From Pandoraea eparura (lineage in GTDB: Bacteria; Pseudomonadota; Gammaproteobacteria; Burkholderiales; Burkholderiaceae): a stretch of 32,930 nt of DNA. The notes below the pieces were generated by a model. The model had not been told where the DNA came from. It saw nothing but the letters and a program-made list of their open reading frames with translations, and ran no database searches. This document shows, in pieces, positions 1-8,046 of the stretch (within the stretch, counting starts at the first letter, position 1; each line of letters begins with the position of its first letter). Where the stretch lies: contig NZ_CABPSH010000020.1 in assembly GCF_902459725.1 (NCBI RefSeq), positions 1-32,930 of the forward strand. The letters are read 5' to 3'. A program made the translations under genes and the position numbers.

Positions 1-13
1 GCAGAGAAGTGAG

Positions 14-62
14 ATTATGTCGCAGCTTCTCGTCGTCGTCAACAGTTTTTTTCGCTTTCTTC
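14..62 (-). promoter_or_regulatory. strong stable-RNA-type sigma70 promoter firing leftward out of the window
   Basis: On the minus strand there is a -35 box TTGACG (37-42), a 17-nt spacer (20-36) and a -10 box CATAAT (14-19). An A-rich, UP-element-like stretch lies upstream (44-62). The bases after the -10 box (1-13, read CTCACTTCTCTGC on the minus strand) resemble the start region of rRNA operon promoters in Burkholderia-type bacteria as I remember them. The transcribed gene lies beyond the left edge; a 16S rRNA operon or a tRNA is the best guess but cannot be seen. Confidence 0.6.
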
Positions 63-105
63 GTTCGCCGCCGTAGCAACTCACTAGCTCAAAACCACCA
101 ACCAC

Positions 106-121
106 CGGGCTTTTCAGCCCG
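106..121. other. small perfect hairpin in the left intergenic region
   Basis: CGGGCT and AGCCCG form a 6-bp stem around a 4-nt loop. There is no T-run on either side, so it is not a convincing terminator. It sits just upstream of the leftward stable-RNA-type promoter. Apart from this hairpin and a weak rightward promoter near 355-382, nothing else is recognisable between 63 and 440. Confidence 0.3.
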
Positions 122-354
122 TCGCCACCACCGCTTCGCTGCTTTCGCTGCGTCGCCGTCGTTGCGAGAGACGAGATATTAGTGAAAACCCCGTACCCTG
201 GCAAGCCCTTTGTGAAAATATTTTGAAAAAGGCTCGAATCCGGAAAAAATGCCCGCCTCTAGCCGCCCAAATCCGCACCGCAGGCCACATGGAGACGACG
301 GCTGCACTCTCGTTCGGCGTCCCGCCACAACACCACGAACGAAATCGCCTATGC

Positions 355-382
355 TTGCCGCAAGCTTGCCTATAGATATAGA
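355..382 (+). promoter_or_regulatory. candidate promoter of the phospholipase D-like gene
   Basis: TTGCCG (355-360) is followed after 16 nt by TATAGA (377-382), about 58 nt before the start codon at 441. The -35 box overlaps a small inverted repeat, GCTTG-CCG-CAAGC (353-365). The match is moderate and was judged by eye only. Confidence 0.35.
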
Positions 383-440
383 GAAAGGCGGCGCAGATTT
401 CGAAGCCTGTTCCCTTCCTCTCTAGATAAAGCGGTTCGAG

Positions 441-2099
441 ATGCTCCAATCCCGCTTCATCCCGTCGCCCGCCCTCGATACGCTGCATCGCCCGATCTTG
501 CAGCGCCTGATCTTGCTTCTCCCGCTCGCGCTCATCTTGGTCGCCTGTAGCTCGGTGCGCCCCCCTCCCGAGGCCTCCCAATGGACGAGCCACACGCCGG
601 CCGCCACGGCCGGCACGCTCGCCAGCACCCTGGCGCCGGCTATCGGTGCCCATCCCGGTCAATCCGGCTTCCAGCTCCTGGCCACCGGCGCCGACGCCTT
701 CACCACCCGCCTCGCATTGGTCCAGGCCGCGCAGCATAGCCTGGACGTCCAGTATTACAGCGCCGGCGAAGACGTCACCGGTCGCCTCCTGCTCCAGGCG
801 CTGCTCGACGCCGCCAATCGCGGCGTACGTATACGCATGTTGGTCGACGACATCAACCGTCGCCATACCGACCCGGCGTTCGCGGCGGTCGATCAACATC
901 CCAATATCGAGATCCGCGTCTTCAACCCGTTCGGCACCCGCGACACCACGCTCATCGAACGGGCGGGCAATCTGCTCACGCGGTTCGACCAGCTCAACCG
1001 CCGCATGCACAACAAGGCGCTGGTCGCCGACAATCAATTGGCCATCGTAGGCGGCCGCAATCTGGGCGATGAATATTTCGACGCCAATCCCGAATTATCC
1101 TTCCGCGACTTCGATCTGCTCTGTGCCGGCCCGATCGTCGATGCCGTCTCCCGCAGCTTTGACCACTTTTGGACGAGCCAACAGTCCTATCCGCTTAAAC
1201 AGGTGCAGTCGAAGATCGACGAAGCCACGCTCGACGCCACACGCGACGCCTTGGCACGTCATTGGCGCGACACCGACCACACGCCCGCGGGGCATCTGGC
1301 GCTTCACCCATCCCTGCTCGCCGAACGGCTTCGCAGCGGGAAGCTCGCCCTGTTCTGGGCGCCCGCCGAGCTTGCGGCCGACGGTCCCGACAAACTCGAC
1401 ACGCCCGCCGCCGAGACCCAGAGCGCGCCTGGCCACACACTGCGTCAGTTGGCGGCGAATGCCCAGCGAGAGGTTCTGATTATTTCCCCATACTTTGTGC
1501 CGCTGGACGGCGGCGTCCGGTTTCTGTCGACGCTCGCGCAGCGCGGCGTCAAGGTACGCGTGCTGACGAACTCCCTCGCGGCGACCGACGTCGTGGCCGT
1601 CCACGCCGGCTACGCGCGCTATCGCCCGGCGTTACTGGAAGCCGGCGTCGCGCTGTATGAATTCAAGCCGATCCGCACGAATAACGGCGTTCGTTCGTTG
1701 CGGCGCCTCTCGTTCGGCAGCACGTCGCGGGCCAGCCTGCATGGCAAAGTCTATGTGATCGACCGGCGAGACGTCGTCCTCGGTTCATTCAATCTGGACC
1801 CGCGTTCAGTGCGTCTGAATACAGAATTGGCAATCGTGATCCATAGCCCGGACTTTGCCGAGCGCATGGCGCGAATTTTCGACCGAGCGACGTCGCCCCG
1901 CGCCAGTTTTCGCGTCGAGTTGGCGCCCGCCACCCCCACCATGCCGCCACCGATCACCCCGCCAACCCTGCCGGCGCTGCGCTGGGTTGGCGAAGAGAAT
2001 GGCCAACCGCGCACCTTCGATGTCGAACCCTATGCGTCGTTCTGGCGCAATGCGGTGGCGGGCGCCGTCACGTTGCTGCCGAGTGACGACCTGCTTTGA
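441..2099 (+). CDS. phospholipase D family lipoprotein, cardiolipin synthase C-like
   Basis: This 552-residue protein carries two HKD catalytic motifs of the phospholipase D superfamily: H190-x-K192-x4-D197 and H434-x-K436-x4-D441, each followed by the usual Gly/Asn-rich segment. A hydrophobic leader ends in the lipobox LVAC with Cys36, so it is predicted to be a lipoprotein facing the periplasm. The architecture matches ClsC/YmdC-type cardiolipin synthases, which join phosphatidylglycerol and phosphatidylethanolamine; phospholipase activity is equally possible. The partner gene ymdB known from Escherichia coli is not in the window. The ATG at 441 gives the full lipoprotein leader; the ribosome site before it is weak. 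It appears monocistronic and is followed by an IS scar. Confidence 0.85.
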   Translation: MLQSRFIPSPALDTLHRPILQRLILLLPLALILVACSSVRPPPEASQWTSHTPAATAGTLASTLAPAIGAHPGQSGFQLLATGADAFTTRLALVQAAQHSLDVQYYSAGEDVTGRLLLQALLDAANRGVRIRMLVDDINRRHTDPAFAAVDQHPNIEIRVFNPFGTRDTTLIERAGNLLTRFDQLNRRMHNKALVADNQLAIVGGRNLGDEYFDANPELSFRDFDLLCAGPIVDAVSRSFDHFWTSQQSYPLKQVQSKIDEATLDATRDALARHWRDTDHTPAGHLALHPSLLAERLRSGKLALFWAPAELAADGPDKLDTPAAETQSAPGHTLRQLAANAQREVLIISPYFVPLDGGVRFLSTLAQRGVKVRVLTNSLAATDVVAVHAGYARYRPALLEAGVALYEFKPIRTNNGVRSLRRLSFGSTSRASLHGKVYVIDRRDVVLGSFNLDPRSVRLNTELAIVIHSPDFAERMARIFDRATSPRASFRVELAPATPTMPPPITPPTLPALRWVGEENGQPRTFDVEPYASFWRNAVAGAVTLLPSDDLL

Positions 2100-2109
2100 A
2101 ACGGTGGGT

Positions 2110-2276
2110 TGACCTGACTGGCATCTTCGCACCACTGGAGTCTGGAGATTCACGGCCCCGGCGGTTGAACCACATGCGCTGGCCCGGCGAAATTCTGCCA
2201 GGGTTAGGTACTGCAAACTCGAATGCGGACGTACTTCGCTGTAATGAGTCCGCCAATCTTCGATCACGATCCTCAC
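2110..2276 (-). pseudogene. 3' remnant of an IS3-family transposase (OrfB C-terminus) with possible IS end
   Basis: Minus-strand translation from 2276 downward gives the hallmark end of the IS3-family integrase-type transposase: a DWR motif, then HYSEVRPHSSL and LAEFRR, between about 2180 and 2265. There is no catalytic DDE domain; only about 35 residues remain. The homology stops near 2273, where a CCTCAC/CCTCTA simple repeat begins. At 2110 the plus strand reads TGACCTGACTGG, a TG-starting stretch that could be the surviving terminal inverted repeat, but the other end is missing, so this is unproven. The element is a decayed insertion between the PLD gene and the amidohydrolase. Confidence 0.7.
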
Positions 2277-2298
2277 CTCACCCTCACATTCACACTAG

Positions 2299-2334
2299 CC
2301 TCTACCTCTACCTCTGCCTCTGCCTCTGCCTCCG
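2299..2334. repeat. hexanucleotide tandem repeat (CCTCTA/G)
   Basis: Six consecutive 6-nt units are seen: CCTCTA twice, CCTCTG three times and CCTCCG once. Looser CCTCAC units precede it (2271-2285). It lies in non-coding DNA immediately beside the transposase scar. The rest of the gap, 2335-2484, is C-rich and low in complexity, with no gene or terminator I can support. Confidence 0.85.
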
Positions 2335-2484
2335 ACCCCGGCCCCGACGCCGCCCCTGAGCTTGACCCTCGGCCTCACCCTCGCCGTCGTCTTCGCCTTG
2401 GCTTTCACCCTGCCCAAGCCCCGCTGACGGCTCGGCGCATGCCCATCGTCCGCCAGGGCGAAAGACCGCCTCCAGCGGTGCGCG

Positions 2485-3945
2485 CTACGCCAACCCCGCC
2501 TCGCGCCGCAAACGCACGGCCGAGCGGGTGGCGTCACGAACGACCTCGCCAACGTCGAACGTGAGGAACCGACCGCCTTGCCGCAGAATGCGACCATCCA
2601 CGATCACCGTATCGACGTTCTCCGGCTGCGCGGAATACACGAGTGAATTGAACGGATCGAATACGGGGGCAATATCCAGGTCATCCATGCGAACAAGCAC
2701 AATGTCAGCGCGTTTGCCCGGGGACAAGGATCCGGTGCGATCCGCGAGATTGAGCGTCCTCGCACCGTCGATGGTCGCGAGTTCCACCAACCGGCGAGGT
2801 GTGAGTTTGACGTTCGTGTCCCGTCTCGACTTGTGTGCCCACAACAGGGCGCGCATTTCGTTGAAGAAGTTGGCATTGGCCGATGCCGCCGAAGAATCGG
2901 TCGAGAGACCCATTTGCGCGTGAAGTGCCTCCATTTCCGCGAATTGGGTATAACCGCTTCTCACCGTGGAATACTGCAGCTCAATGGCGGGCGCGATGCT
3001 GATGCGTACGTTCGACGCCGCAAGCGTCTGGCGCTCTGCCGCCGTGAACCCTTGCGGATGCACCAATAACAGGTTGGAATTCAACCACCCATGCCTGGCC
3101 ATCACGTCGATAATGCCGTGCGTCAGATTCCCGTAGTGCAGTGTGTAAGGAAGCTGCATGGCCTGCGCATGCGCCATCGACGTGCTGAGGTCGTCGAGGA
3201 CGCTGGCGCGCATCGAACCGTCCTTCTCCGTCACCGGCGCAACGACAACGCCCAATGACAAACGCGGACGCTTCGGTACTATCGTCTGCCTGACTCGCTC
3301 GACATCCTGCCAGTCCATGGGCTGCGAAGACGGCTCGCCGAAACGCCCGTACGAAAATCGGGCGCGAACACCAAGGTCCTCCAGCGCCTGTAGATCCGCC
3401 TGCGCATGTGCCGGCGAGCACACGTTGTGACAGAAGTCGTGCACCGTGGTGATGCCGGACATCAGGTTCTGCGCCAACCCGAATCGCACCGAGTGATAGA
3501 TGTCCTCCGGCGTCATGACGGCACCGGCCCGGGCCTTGCTAGGGAAATAGCCGAAGGTCGGGTCGTCGCCGCGCAGGGAGCCTCGCAACAGGCTCGTCCA
3601 CATGTGCTGATGCGTATCCACGAACCCCGGCATGACGATCGTTCGGCTCGCGTCGATGATCCGTACGTTCGGCAGATCGATACGCGCGGCCACGGCGACG
3701 ATGGCACCACCCTTCACGTGCACGTCGCCCACGGGGAATTCGCCGAGCGCCGGGTCCATCGTCAACACGTACCCGCCGCGCAAGATGAACTCGTCTTGCT
3801 CTGCCTGGGCGGGCTGGGCATGCCGGTCCGCCGCGTACGACGCCGTCGGCACCGGCGCCAGCAGCGCGGGAAGCATCATGCTGCCGGCCACGGCGCCGCA
3901 GGCTTTGAGAAGCGTGCGGCGGTTTCGCTGCATCTCGTTGTTCAT
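2485..3945 (-). CDS. Tat-exported amidohydrolase of the TRZ/ATZ-cytosine deaminase type
   Basis: The 486-residue product belongs to the metal-dependent amidohydrolase superfamily (COG0402-like). Visible metal or catalytic positions are H112-x-H114 in the THQH motif, H270, H296 and D350 in the STDS motif; an SPGKRADIVLV segment typical of the family closes the barrel. The N-terminus has a twin-arginine signal (R9-R10-x-L-L-K), a hydrophobic stretch and an AxA-like cleavage region near residue 38, so export is predicted. Most members are cytosolic. The ATG at 3945 is preceded by a strong AAGGAGGT site (3951-3958). It is the second gene after the porin, 28 nt apart. The substrate is unknown: a deaminated heterocycle or a hydrolysed amide are both plausible. 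Confidence 0.85.
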   Translation of the reverse strand: MNNEMQRNRRTLLKACGAVAGSMMLPALLAPVPTASYAADRHAQPAQAEQDEFILRGGYVLTMDPALGEFPVGDVHVKGGAIVAVAARIDLPNVRIIDASRTIVMPGFVDTHQHMWTSLLRGSLRGDDPTFGYFPSKARAGAVMTPEDIYHSVRFGLAQNLMSGITTVHDFCHNVCSPAHAQADLQALEDLGVRARFSYGRFGEPSSQPMDWQDVERVRQTIVPKRPRLSLGVVVAPVTEKDGSMRASVLDDLSTSMAHAQAMQLPYTLHYGNLTHGIIDVMARHGWLNSNLLLVHPQGFTAAERQTLAASNVRISIAPAIELQYSTVRSGYTQFAEMEALHAQMGLSTDSSAASANANFFNEMRALLWAHKSRRDTNVKLTPRRLVELATIDGARTLNLADRTGSLSPGKRADIVLVRMDDLDIAPVFDPFNSLVYSAQPENVDTVIVDGRILRQGGRFLTFDVGEVVRDATRSAVRLRREAGLA

Positions 3946-3973
3946 ATCAGACCTCCTTGGGGGCGGTGACGCG

Positions 3974-5074
3974 TCAAAAGGTGTGCTGGATGCTCACAGT
4001 GCTCACGAACTGATGATTGCCACTCGCGGGGCCGGCCGACGCGTTCACCTGCGCCATCGCACCGTTGCCTGAGGCGATTTGCAGCGCGGCGTCGACGTAC
4101 ACCGTCGTACGTTTCGACAGCCGGTAGCCAACAAGGGACGTGAGCTGATTGGCATGGTTGTCGTTGAGCTGCGCGTTGCCGCGCATGTGGGTGTAGGTCG
4201 CGCTCGCGTACCACGCGGCAGAGAAGTCGTATCCCACGCTCACGTCGAAGGCGTTGATCTGTGCCCCGGTCGCCGTGTTTCGGGAGAGTGTGGCGAGTGC
4301 CGAGATCAGCGCTTTGCCAAATCCGTAGCGAAACCCGAGACCGATATTGCGGATGCCATCGTTGCCGTTGTTCGTTTGCGGCGACTTGACCATCGTGTAC
4401 GCCGCACCGATGCCGGCATTCGCATAGTCGTAATTAATGCCGAAACTGGTGGCGGAGGATCGGCCGAAACTTCCGGGCACGCCCCCGAAGCCGTACATTG
4501 CGCCGAACGTCAGGCCCGAGAAATCGGCGCTTTTGAATTTGACCGTGTTGGCGATTGCCTCGCCATTCACGCGATCGAAGTCAAATGAGCCTTGCGCGGA
4601 ATAGGACACACCGAACTTCGCGAACGGCCCTTGGTGAGCGGCGTAGGATCCCTCGAAGAAGCTCCCCGGGTAGCGGTTCAACGTCAGGCTGTCGAACATG
4701 AAATCGCGCTGATTCCCGACGGTCAGCGTGCCGTATCGATTCGCCAGTCCGACATACGATTCGCGGGAAAACAGACTGCCCGGACCGCCGAACACGTTAC
4801 CGTTGACAATGCTGAACAGCGAGCCGAGATAAAACACGGCACGGTTGCCGCCGCCGAGGTCTTCATCGCCGCGAAAGATCAGGGCGTTCGGCCGCAGAAC
4901 GCCGGGGTTTGCCGTGACGGCGGCGCCCCCGCCAACGTTACTTGTATAGCCTACGCCAGCGCCCAGCAGGCCGCTGATCTCAACATGGCTCTGCGCCTGT
5001 GCAGGGTTGACGAGCGCGCCGCCCAGCAAGCCTGCGGCGATGAATGAACGTACCCAAATGCCGTGATGATTCAC
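3974..5074 (-). CDS. Gram-negative porin (OmpC-like, Porin_4 family)
   Basis: The 366-residue outer membrane protein has a Sec signal peptide cleaved after AQA near residue 27. The body is rich in glycine and aromatic residues with alternating beta-strand patterns, and it ends in phenylalanine (QHTF), the usual signal for outer membrane insertion. Length and pattern match the general porins of Burkholderia-type bacteria. It is the first gene of a leftward operon with the Tat amidohydrolase and lies divergent from a LysR regulator. The context suggests that it admits the amidohydrolase substrate, but porins of this class are usually not selective. Confidence 0.9.
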   Translation of the reverse strand: MNHHGIWVRSFIAAGLLGGALVNPAQAQSHVEISGLLGAGVGYTSNVGGGAAVTANPGVLRPNALIFRGDEDLGGGNRAVFYLGSLFSIVNGNVFGGPGSLFSRESYVGLANRYGTLTVGNQRDFMFDSLTLNRYPGSFFEGSYAAHQGPFAKFGVSYSAQGSFDFDRVNGEAIANTVKFKSADFSGLTFGAMYGFGGVPGSFGRSSATSFGINYDYANAGIGAAYTMVKSPQTNNGNDGIRNIGLGFRYGFGKALISALATLSRNTATGAQINAFDVSVGYDFSAAWYASATYTHMRGNAQLNDNHANQLTSLVGYRLSKRTTVYVDAALQIASGNGAMAQVNASAGPASGNHQFVSTVSIQHTF

Positions 5075-5349
5075 GTTGTCTCCCTCGATTTGAACTGGAT
5101 GCGTGGCAAGGACAGGTTTCGCGCGGTCCGTCGCCCGATAGGGCCAGCCCGCTTCGCATCCGCCGTCTCCCAGAGTTGTGTTCGGGACGTGCGAATGCGA
5201 TTATTTTTATGCTTATATAATTGAAACCTAAAGTTATTGAGCAGAAGGGCATGGCCGCTACCGCCTGCGCCCGACACCGCATCGGGCGTCTGGCAAGCCA
5301 GTGTAGGTTCAGGTTATTGCCGGGAAGGTGAATTCTTGGACTCAGCCCT

Positions 5350-5365
5350 CAACCATTGGTTGACA
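5350..5365. promoter_or_regulatory. inverted repeat in the LysR/porin intergenic region
   Basis: CAACCA-T-TGGTTG (5350-5362) is a perfect 6-bp dyad. It overlaps TTGACA (5360-5365), an exact -35 consensus on the plus strand, but no good -10 box follows at 16-18 nt. It is a plausible LysR-type operator. The rest of 5075-5483 holds an AT-rich patch at about 5199-5240, which may contain the porin promoter on the minus strand, and nothing else I recognise. Confidence 0.4.
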
Positions 5366-5483
5366 CTCGGCTGACACCGTCCGGGGCGCCAATGACGGGC
5401 CAATAGCGTGAGAACCATGGGTGCGCCAGGCGCAGATCGCGCCCGTCGCCTGGTTGCCGGTAACGCGTTGATGGAGATCGAAA

Positions 5484-6425
5484 ATGAATGTCAGAACCGG
5501 TCAGGCGCCACCGTCGCGCCTCAAGCTCAAGTACCTCCAGGCCGTGGCCGTGCTCGATGAAACGCACAGCTTGACGAAGGCCGCCGACCGCCTGAATCTC
5601 ACACGCGCGGCGCTCTCCAAGACGCTGGCTGCGCTGGAAGACCTGCTGGGGGTGAAGCTCTACGAGCGCACCGCGTCCGGCATGGTGCCGACGACATTCG
5701 GTCGCACGCTGGCCCGTCACGCGCGCATGATTCTTGGCAATCTTCGCTCGGCCGAGGACGAACTCCGAGACCTGATGAACGAGCACCGCGAGAGCCTGGT
5801 CGTCGGCGCCCTGTTCATCGCCATGCCGCAACTCCTGCCGCAGGCGATCGCATTGATGGCCGAGTCCCATCCGCGTTGCGTCATCACCGTGCGCGAGAGT
5901 GGTTCCTTCGGGCTGGCCGCGGGGCTTCACGATGGCAGCTTCGATCTGGTCGTGGGGCGTCTGGTGCCGGATTACTTTCGCAGCGCGGTCGAACTGGAAC
6001 CGCTATTCCACGAGGATTTGCTCGTCATCTGCCGTCGCGAGCATCCGCTTGCCCAAGTGCCGGCGCCGGGTTGGCGCGACGTTGCCGGCTATCCCTGGCT
6101 GCTCCCGCCCAAGGAGTCCCCGATCAGCCACGCGCTGCAATCGCAATTTCTCGCAGAGGGCGTACCGGGGCCCGGCATGATCGTCGAGGCGTTTTCCGTC
6201 TCCCTCGCGCTCGGGATGCTGCAATCGTGCGACGCGATTACCGTGCTGCCGAGCCGCCTGGCCCATGCCCTGCGCGACAAGGGCGACGTCACGATTCTGC
6301 CTTTGCGCCCGCCGCCGCTGCCCGCGCCGATGGGCGTGGCATGGCGCCGCGGCGATCCCTTGTCGCCGCTAGCCGCGGCGTTTGTCGACGCGTTGAAACA
6401 ATGCGCCTCGACACCCCCACGCTGA
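5484..6425 (+). CDS. LysR-family transcriptional regulator
   Basis: The 313-residue protein has an N-terminal winged helix-turn-helix at about residues 14-75 (SLTKAADRLNLTRAALSKTL) and a C-terminal effector-binding domain of normal length. The start is chosen for the GGAGAT site just upstream. It is divergent from the porin-amidohydrolase operon, the standard LysR arrangement, so it probably controls that operon in response to its substrate; this is inference from position. No terminator with a T-run is visible between its stop and the paa promoter. Confidence 0.9.
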   Translation: MNVRTGQAPPSRLKLKYLQAVAVLDETHSLTKAADRLNLTRAALSKTLAALEDLLGVKLYERTASGMVPTTFGRTLARHARMILGNLRSAEDELRDLMNEHRESLVVGALFIAMPQLLPQAIALMAESHPRCVITVRESGSFGLAAGLHDGSFDLVVGRLVPDYFRSAVELEPLFHEDLLVICRREHPLAQVPAPGWRDVAGYPWLLPPKESPISHALQSQFLAEGVPGPGMIVEAFSVSLALGMLQSCDAITVLPSRLAHALRDKGDVTILPLRPPPLPAPMGVAWRRGDPLSPLAAAFVDALKQCASTPPR

Positions 6426-6577
6426 GGCCTCTCTCCCGTCATTCCGGCGGCGCCGCACGGCACCGCCCGCCACCCCAAGCGCGCCTGCCAACCTTCGACG
6501 CGTCGCGAGTCTCGAATTCGCCAGCATCCCCCATATCCTGAAACAAACAATCTCCGCCATCTCATGGAAAACATTTA

Positions 6578-6605
6578 TTGACCGACCGGCCGGTCGGTTT
6601 ATAAT
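6578..6605 (+). promoter_or_regulatory. paa promoter with embedded 18-bp palindromic (PaaR) operator
   Basis: A -35 box TTGACC (6578-6583), a 16-nt spacer and a perfect -10 box TATAAT (6600-6605) precede paaA. The spacer is almost filled by the exact palindrome ACCGACCGGCCGGTCGGT (6581-6598). A TetR dimer bound here would block RNA polymerase. TetR-type PaaR repressors of Burkholderia are known to act at inverted repeats in paa promoters, and a paaR-like gene lies at the end of this cluster. Confidence 0.8.
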
Positions 6606-6643
6606 GCGTTCCATATCCCCACATGCCGCGGAGACCTTCCCCT

Positions 6644-7651
6644 ATGTATACGCAAGCCATCGATCTGGCCGGCAACAGCCCCAAGGGTGTGCGCGCCCTG
6701 AGCGAGGCGGAGCAGCAGCAACAAGCCCGCTTCGACGCCCGCGTCGCCGCCGATCAGAAGATCGAGCCGCAGGACTACATGCCCGCTGAGTACCGCAAGA
6801 CGCTCGTGCGCCAGATCTCGCAGCACGCGCATTCGGAAGTCGTCGGCATGTTGCCCGAAGGCAACTGGATCTCGCGCGCGCCCAGCCTCAAGCGCAAGGC
6901 CATCCTGCTCGCCAAGGTGCAGGACGAAGCCGGCCACGGCCTCTATCTGTATTCCGCCGCCGAAACGCTCGGCACGTCGCGCGACCAGATGATCGACGCG
7001 CTGCATTCGGGTAAGGCCAAGTACTCGAGCATCTTCAATTACCCGACCCTCACCTGGGCCGATGTCGGCGTGATCGGCTGGCTGGTCGACGGCGCCGCCA
7101 TCATGAACCAGGTGCCGCTGTGCCGCTGCTCGTACGGCCCTTACGCGCGCGCCATGATCCGCGTGTGCAAGGAAGAGTCGTTCCACCAGCGCCAGGGCTT
7201 CGACGCCCTGCTCGCGATGATGAGCGGCACGCAAGCCCAGCGCGACATGGTCCAAGAAGCCGTGAACCGCTGGTGGTGGCCGGTGCTGATGATGTTCGGC
7301 CCGAGCGACAAGGACTCGATCCACAGCACGCAAACCATGCAGTGGGGCATCAAGCGCATCTCGAACGACGATCTGCGTCAGAAATTCGTCGACGCCGCCG
7401 TCGAACAGGCCAAGGTGCTCGGCGTGCGCTTCCCCGACCCGGATCTGAAGTGGAACGAGGCCCGCAAGGCACACGACTACGGCGAGATCGACTGGAGCGA
7501 ATTCTGGCGCGTGGTCGGCGGTGAAGGCCCGTGCAACAAGGAACGTGTCGGCACGCGCGTGGCCGCCCACGAAAAAGGCGCCTGGGTACGCGACGCCGCC
7601 CTGGCGCACGCCGCCAAGCAACGCCAGCGCGCCGAAAAGCAGGCCGCCTGA
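6644..7651 (+). CDS. paaA: 1,2-phenylacetyl-CoA epoxidase catalytic subunit A
   Basis: The 335-residue protein is the di-iron oxygenase subunit of the phenylacetyl-CoA epoxidase, which uses oxygen and electrons from PaaE to form the ring-1,2-epoxide. Two ExxH iron-binding motifs are visible: E95-AG-H98 and E178-SF-H181. Long stretches such as [19 protein letters not shown] are family signatures. An upstream in-frame ATG at 6623 exists, but 6644 (MYTQ) matches the known N-terminus and has a GGAGA site at 6630-6634 with 9-nt spacing. It is the first gene of the paa operon, directly under the palindromic promoter. Confidence 0.97.
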   Translation: MYTQAIDLAGNSPKGVRALSEAEQQQQARFDARVAADQKIEPQDYMPAEYRKTLVRQISQHAHSEVVGMLPEGNWISRAPSLKRKAILLAKVQDEAGHGLYLYSAAETLGTSRDQMIDALHSGKAKYSSIFNYPTLTWADVGVIGWLVDGAAIMNQVPLCRCSYGPYARAMIRVCKEESFHQRQGFDALLAMMSGTQAQRDMVQEAVNRWWWPVLMMFGPSDKDSIHSTQTMQWGIKRISNDDLRQKFVDAAVEQAKVLGVRFPDPDLKWNEARKAHDYGEIDWSEFWRVVGGEGPCNKERVGTRVAAHEKGAWVRDAALAHAAKQRQRAEKQAA

Positions 7652-7700
7652 GCGGCACGCGCCACAACACGCAGCGCCTCACAAGACATCAGGAACGATC

Positions 7701-7997
7701 ATGACGCAAGCAAGCAACAAGGAATGGCCCCTCTGGGAAGTGTTCGTGCGCAGCAAGATGGGCCTCGAGCACAAGCACTGCGGCAGCCTGCACGCCGCCG
7801 ACGCCGAGATGGCGTTGCGCATGGCGCGCGACGTCTACACGCGCCGCCAGGAAGGCGTGAGCCTCTGGGTCGTGCCGTCCGCCGCCATTACGGCGTCGGC
7901 TCCGGAAGACAAGGCCGAGCTGTTCGATCCGGCCGCCGACAAGATCTACCGCCATCCGACCTTCTACCAACTGCCGGAAGAAGTGAACCACATGTAA
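7701..7997 (+). CDS. paaB: 1,2-phenylacetyl-CoA epoxidase subunit B
   Basis: This 98-residue protein begins MTQASNKEWPLWEVFVRSK and contains the GLEHKHCGSLHA segment typical of PaaB. PaaB is a small structural subunit that bridges PaaA-PaaC pairs in the epoxidase complex. The ATG at 7701 follows an AGGAACGATC stretch, and the length is that of the family. It lies 49 nt after paaA and 49 nt before paaC in the same operon. Confidence 0.96.
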   Translation: MTQASNKEWPLWEVFVRSKMGLEHKHCGSLHAADAEMALRMARDVYTRRQEGVSLWVVPSAAITASAPEDKAELFDPAADKIYRHPTFYQLPEEVNHM

Positions 7998-8046
7998 GCG
8001 GCCACGCGCCGAGCTGTTCGGCGCGCCCCATGCGAGACCCCAGAAC

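Noticed and set aside
114-1037. 307-residue minus-strand frame overlapping the start of the PLD gene
   Set aside because: The PLD gene has two intact HKD motifs and a lipobox; this frame has no family features.
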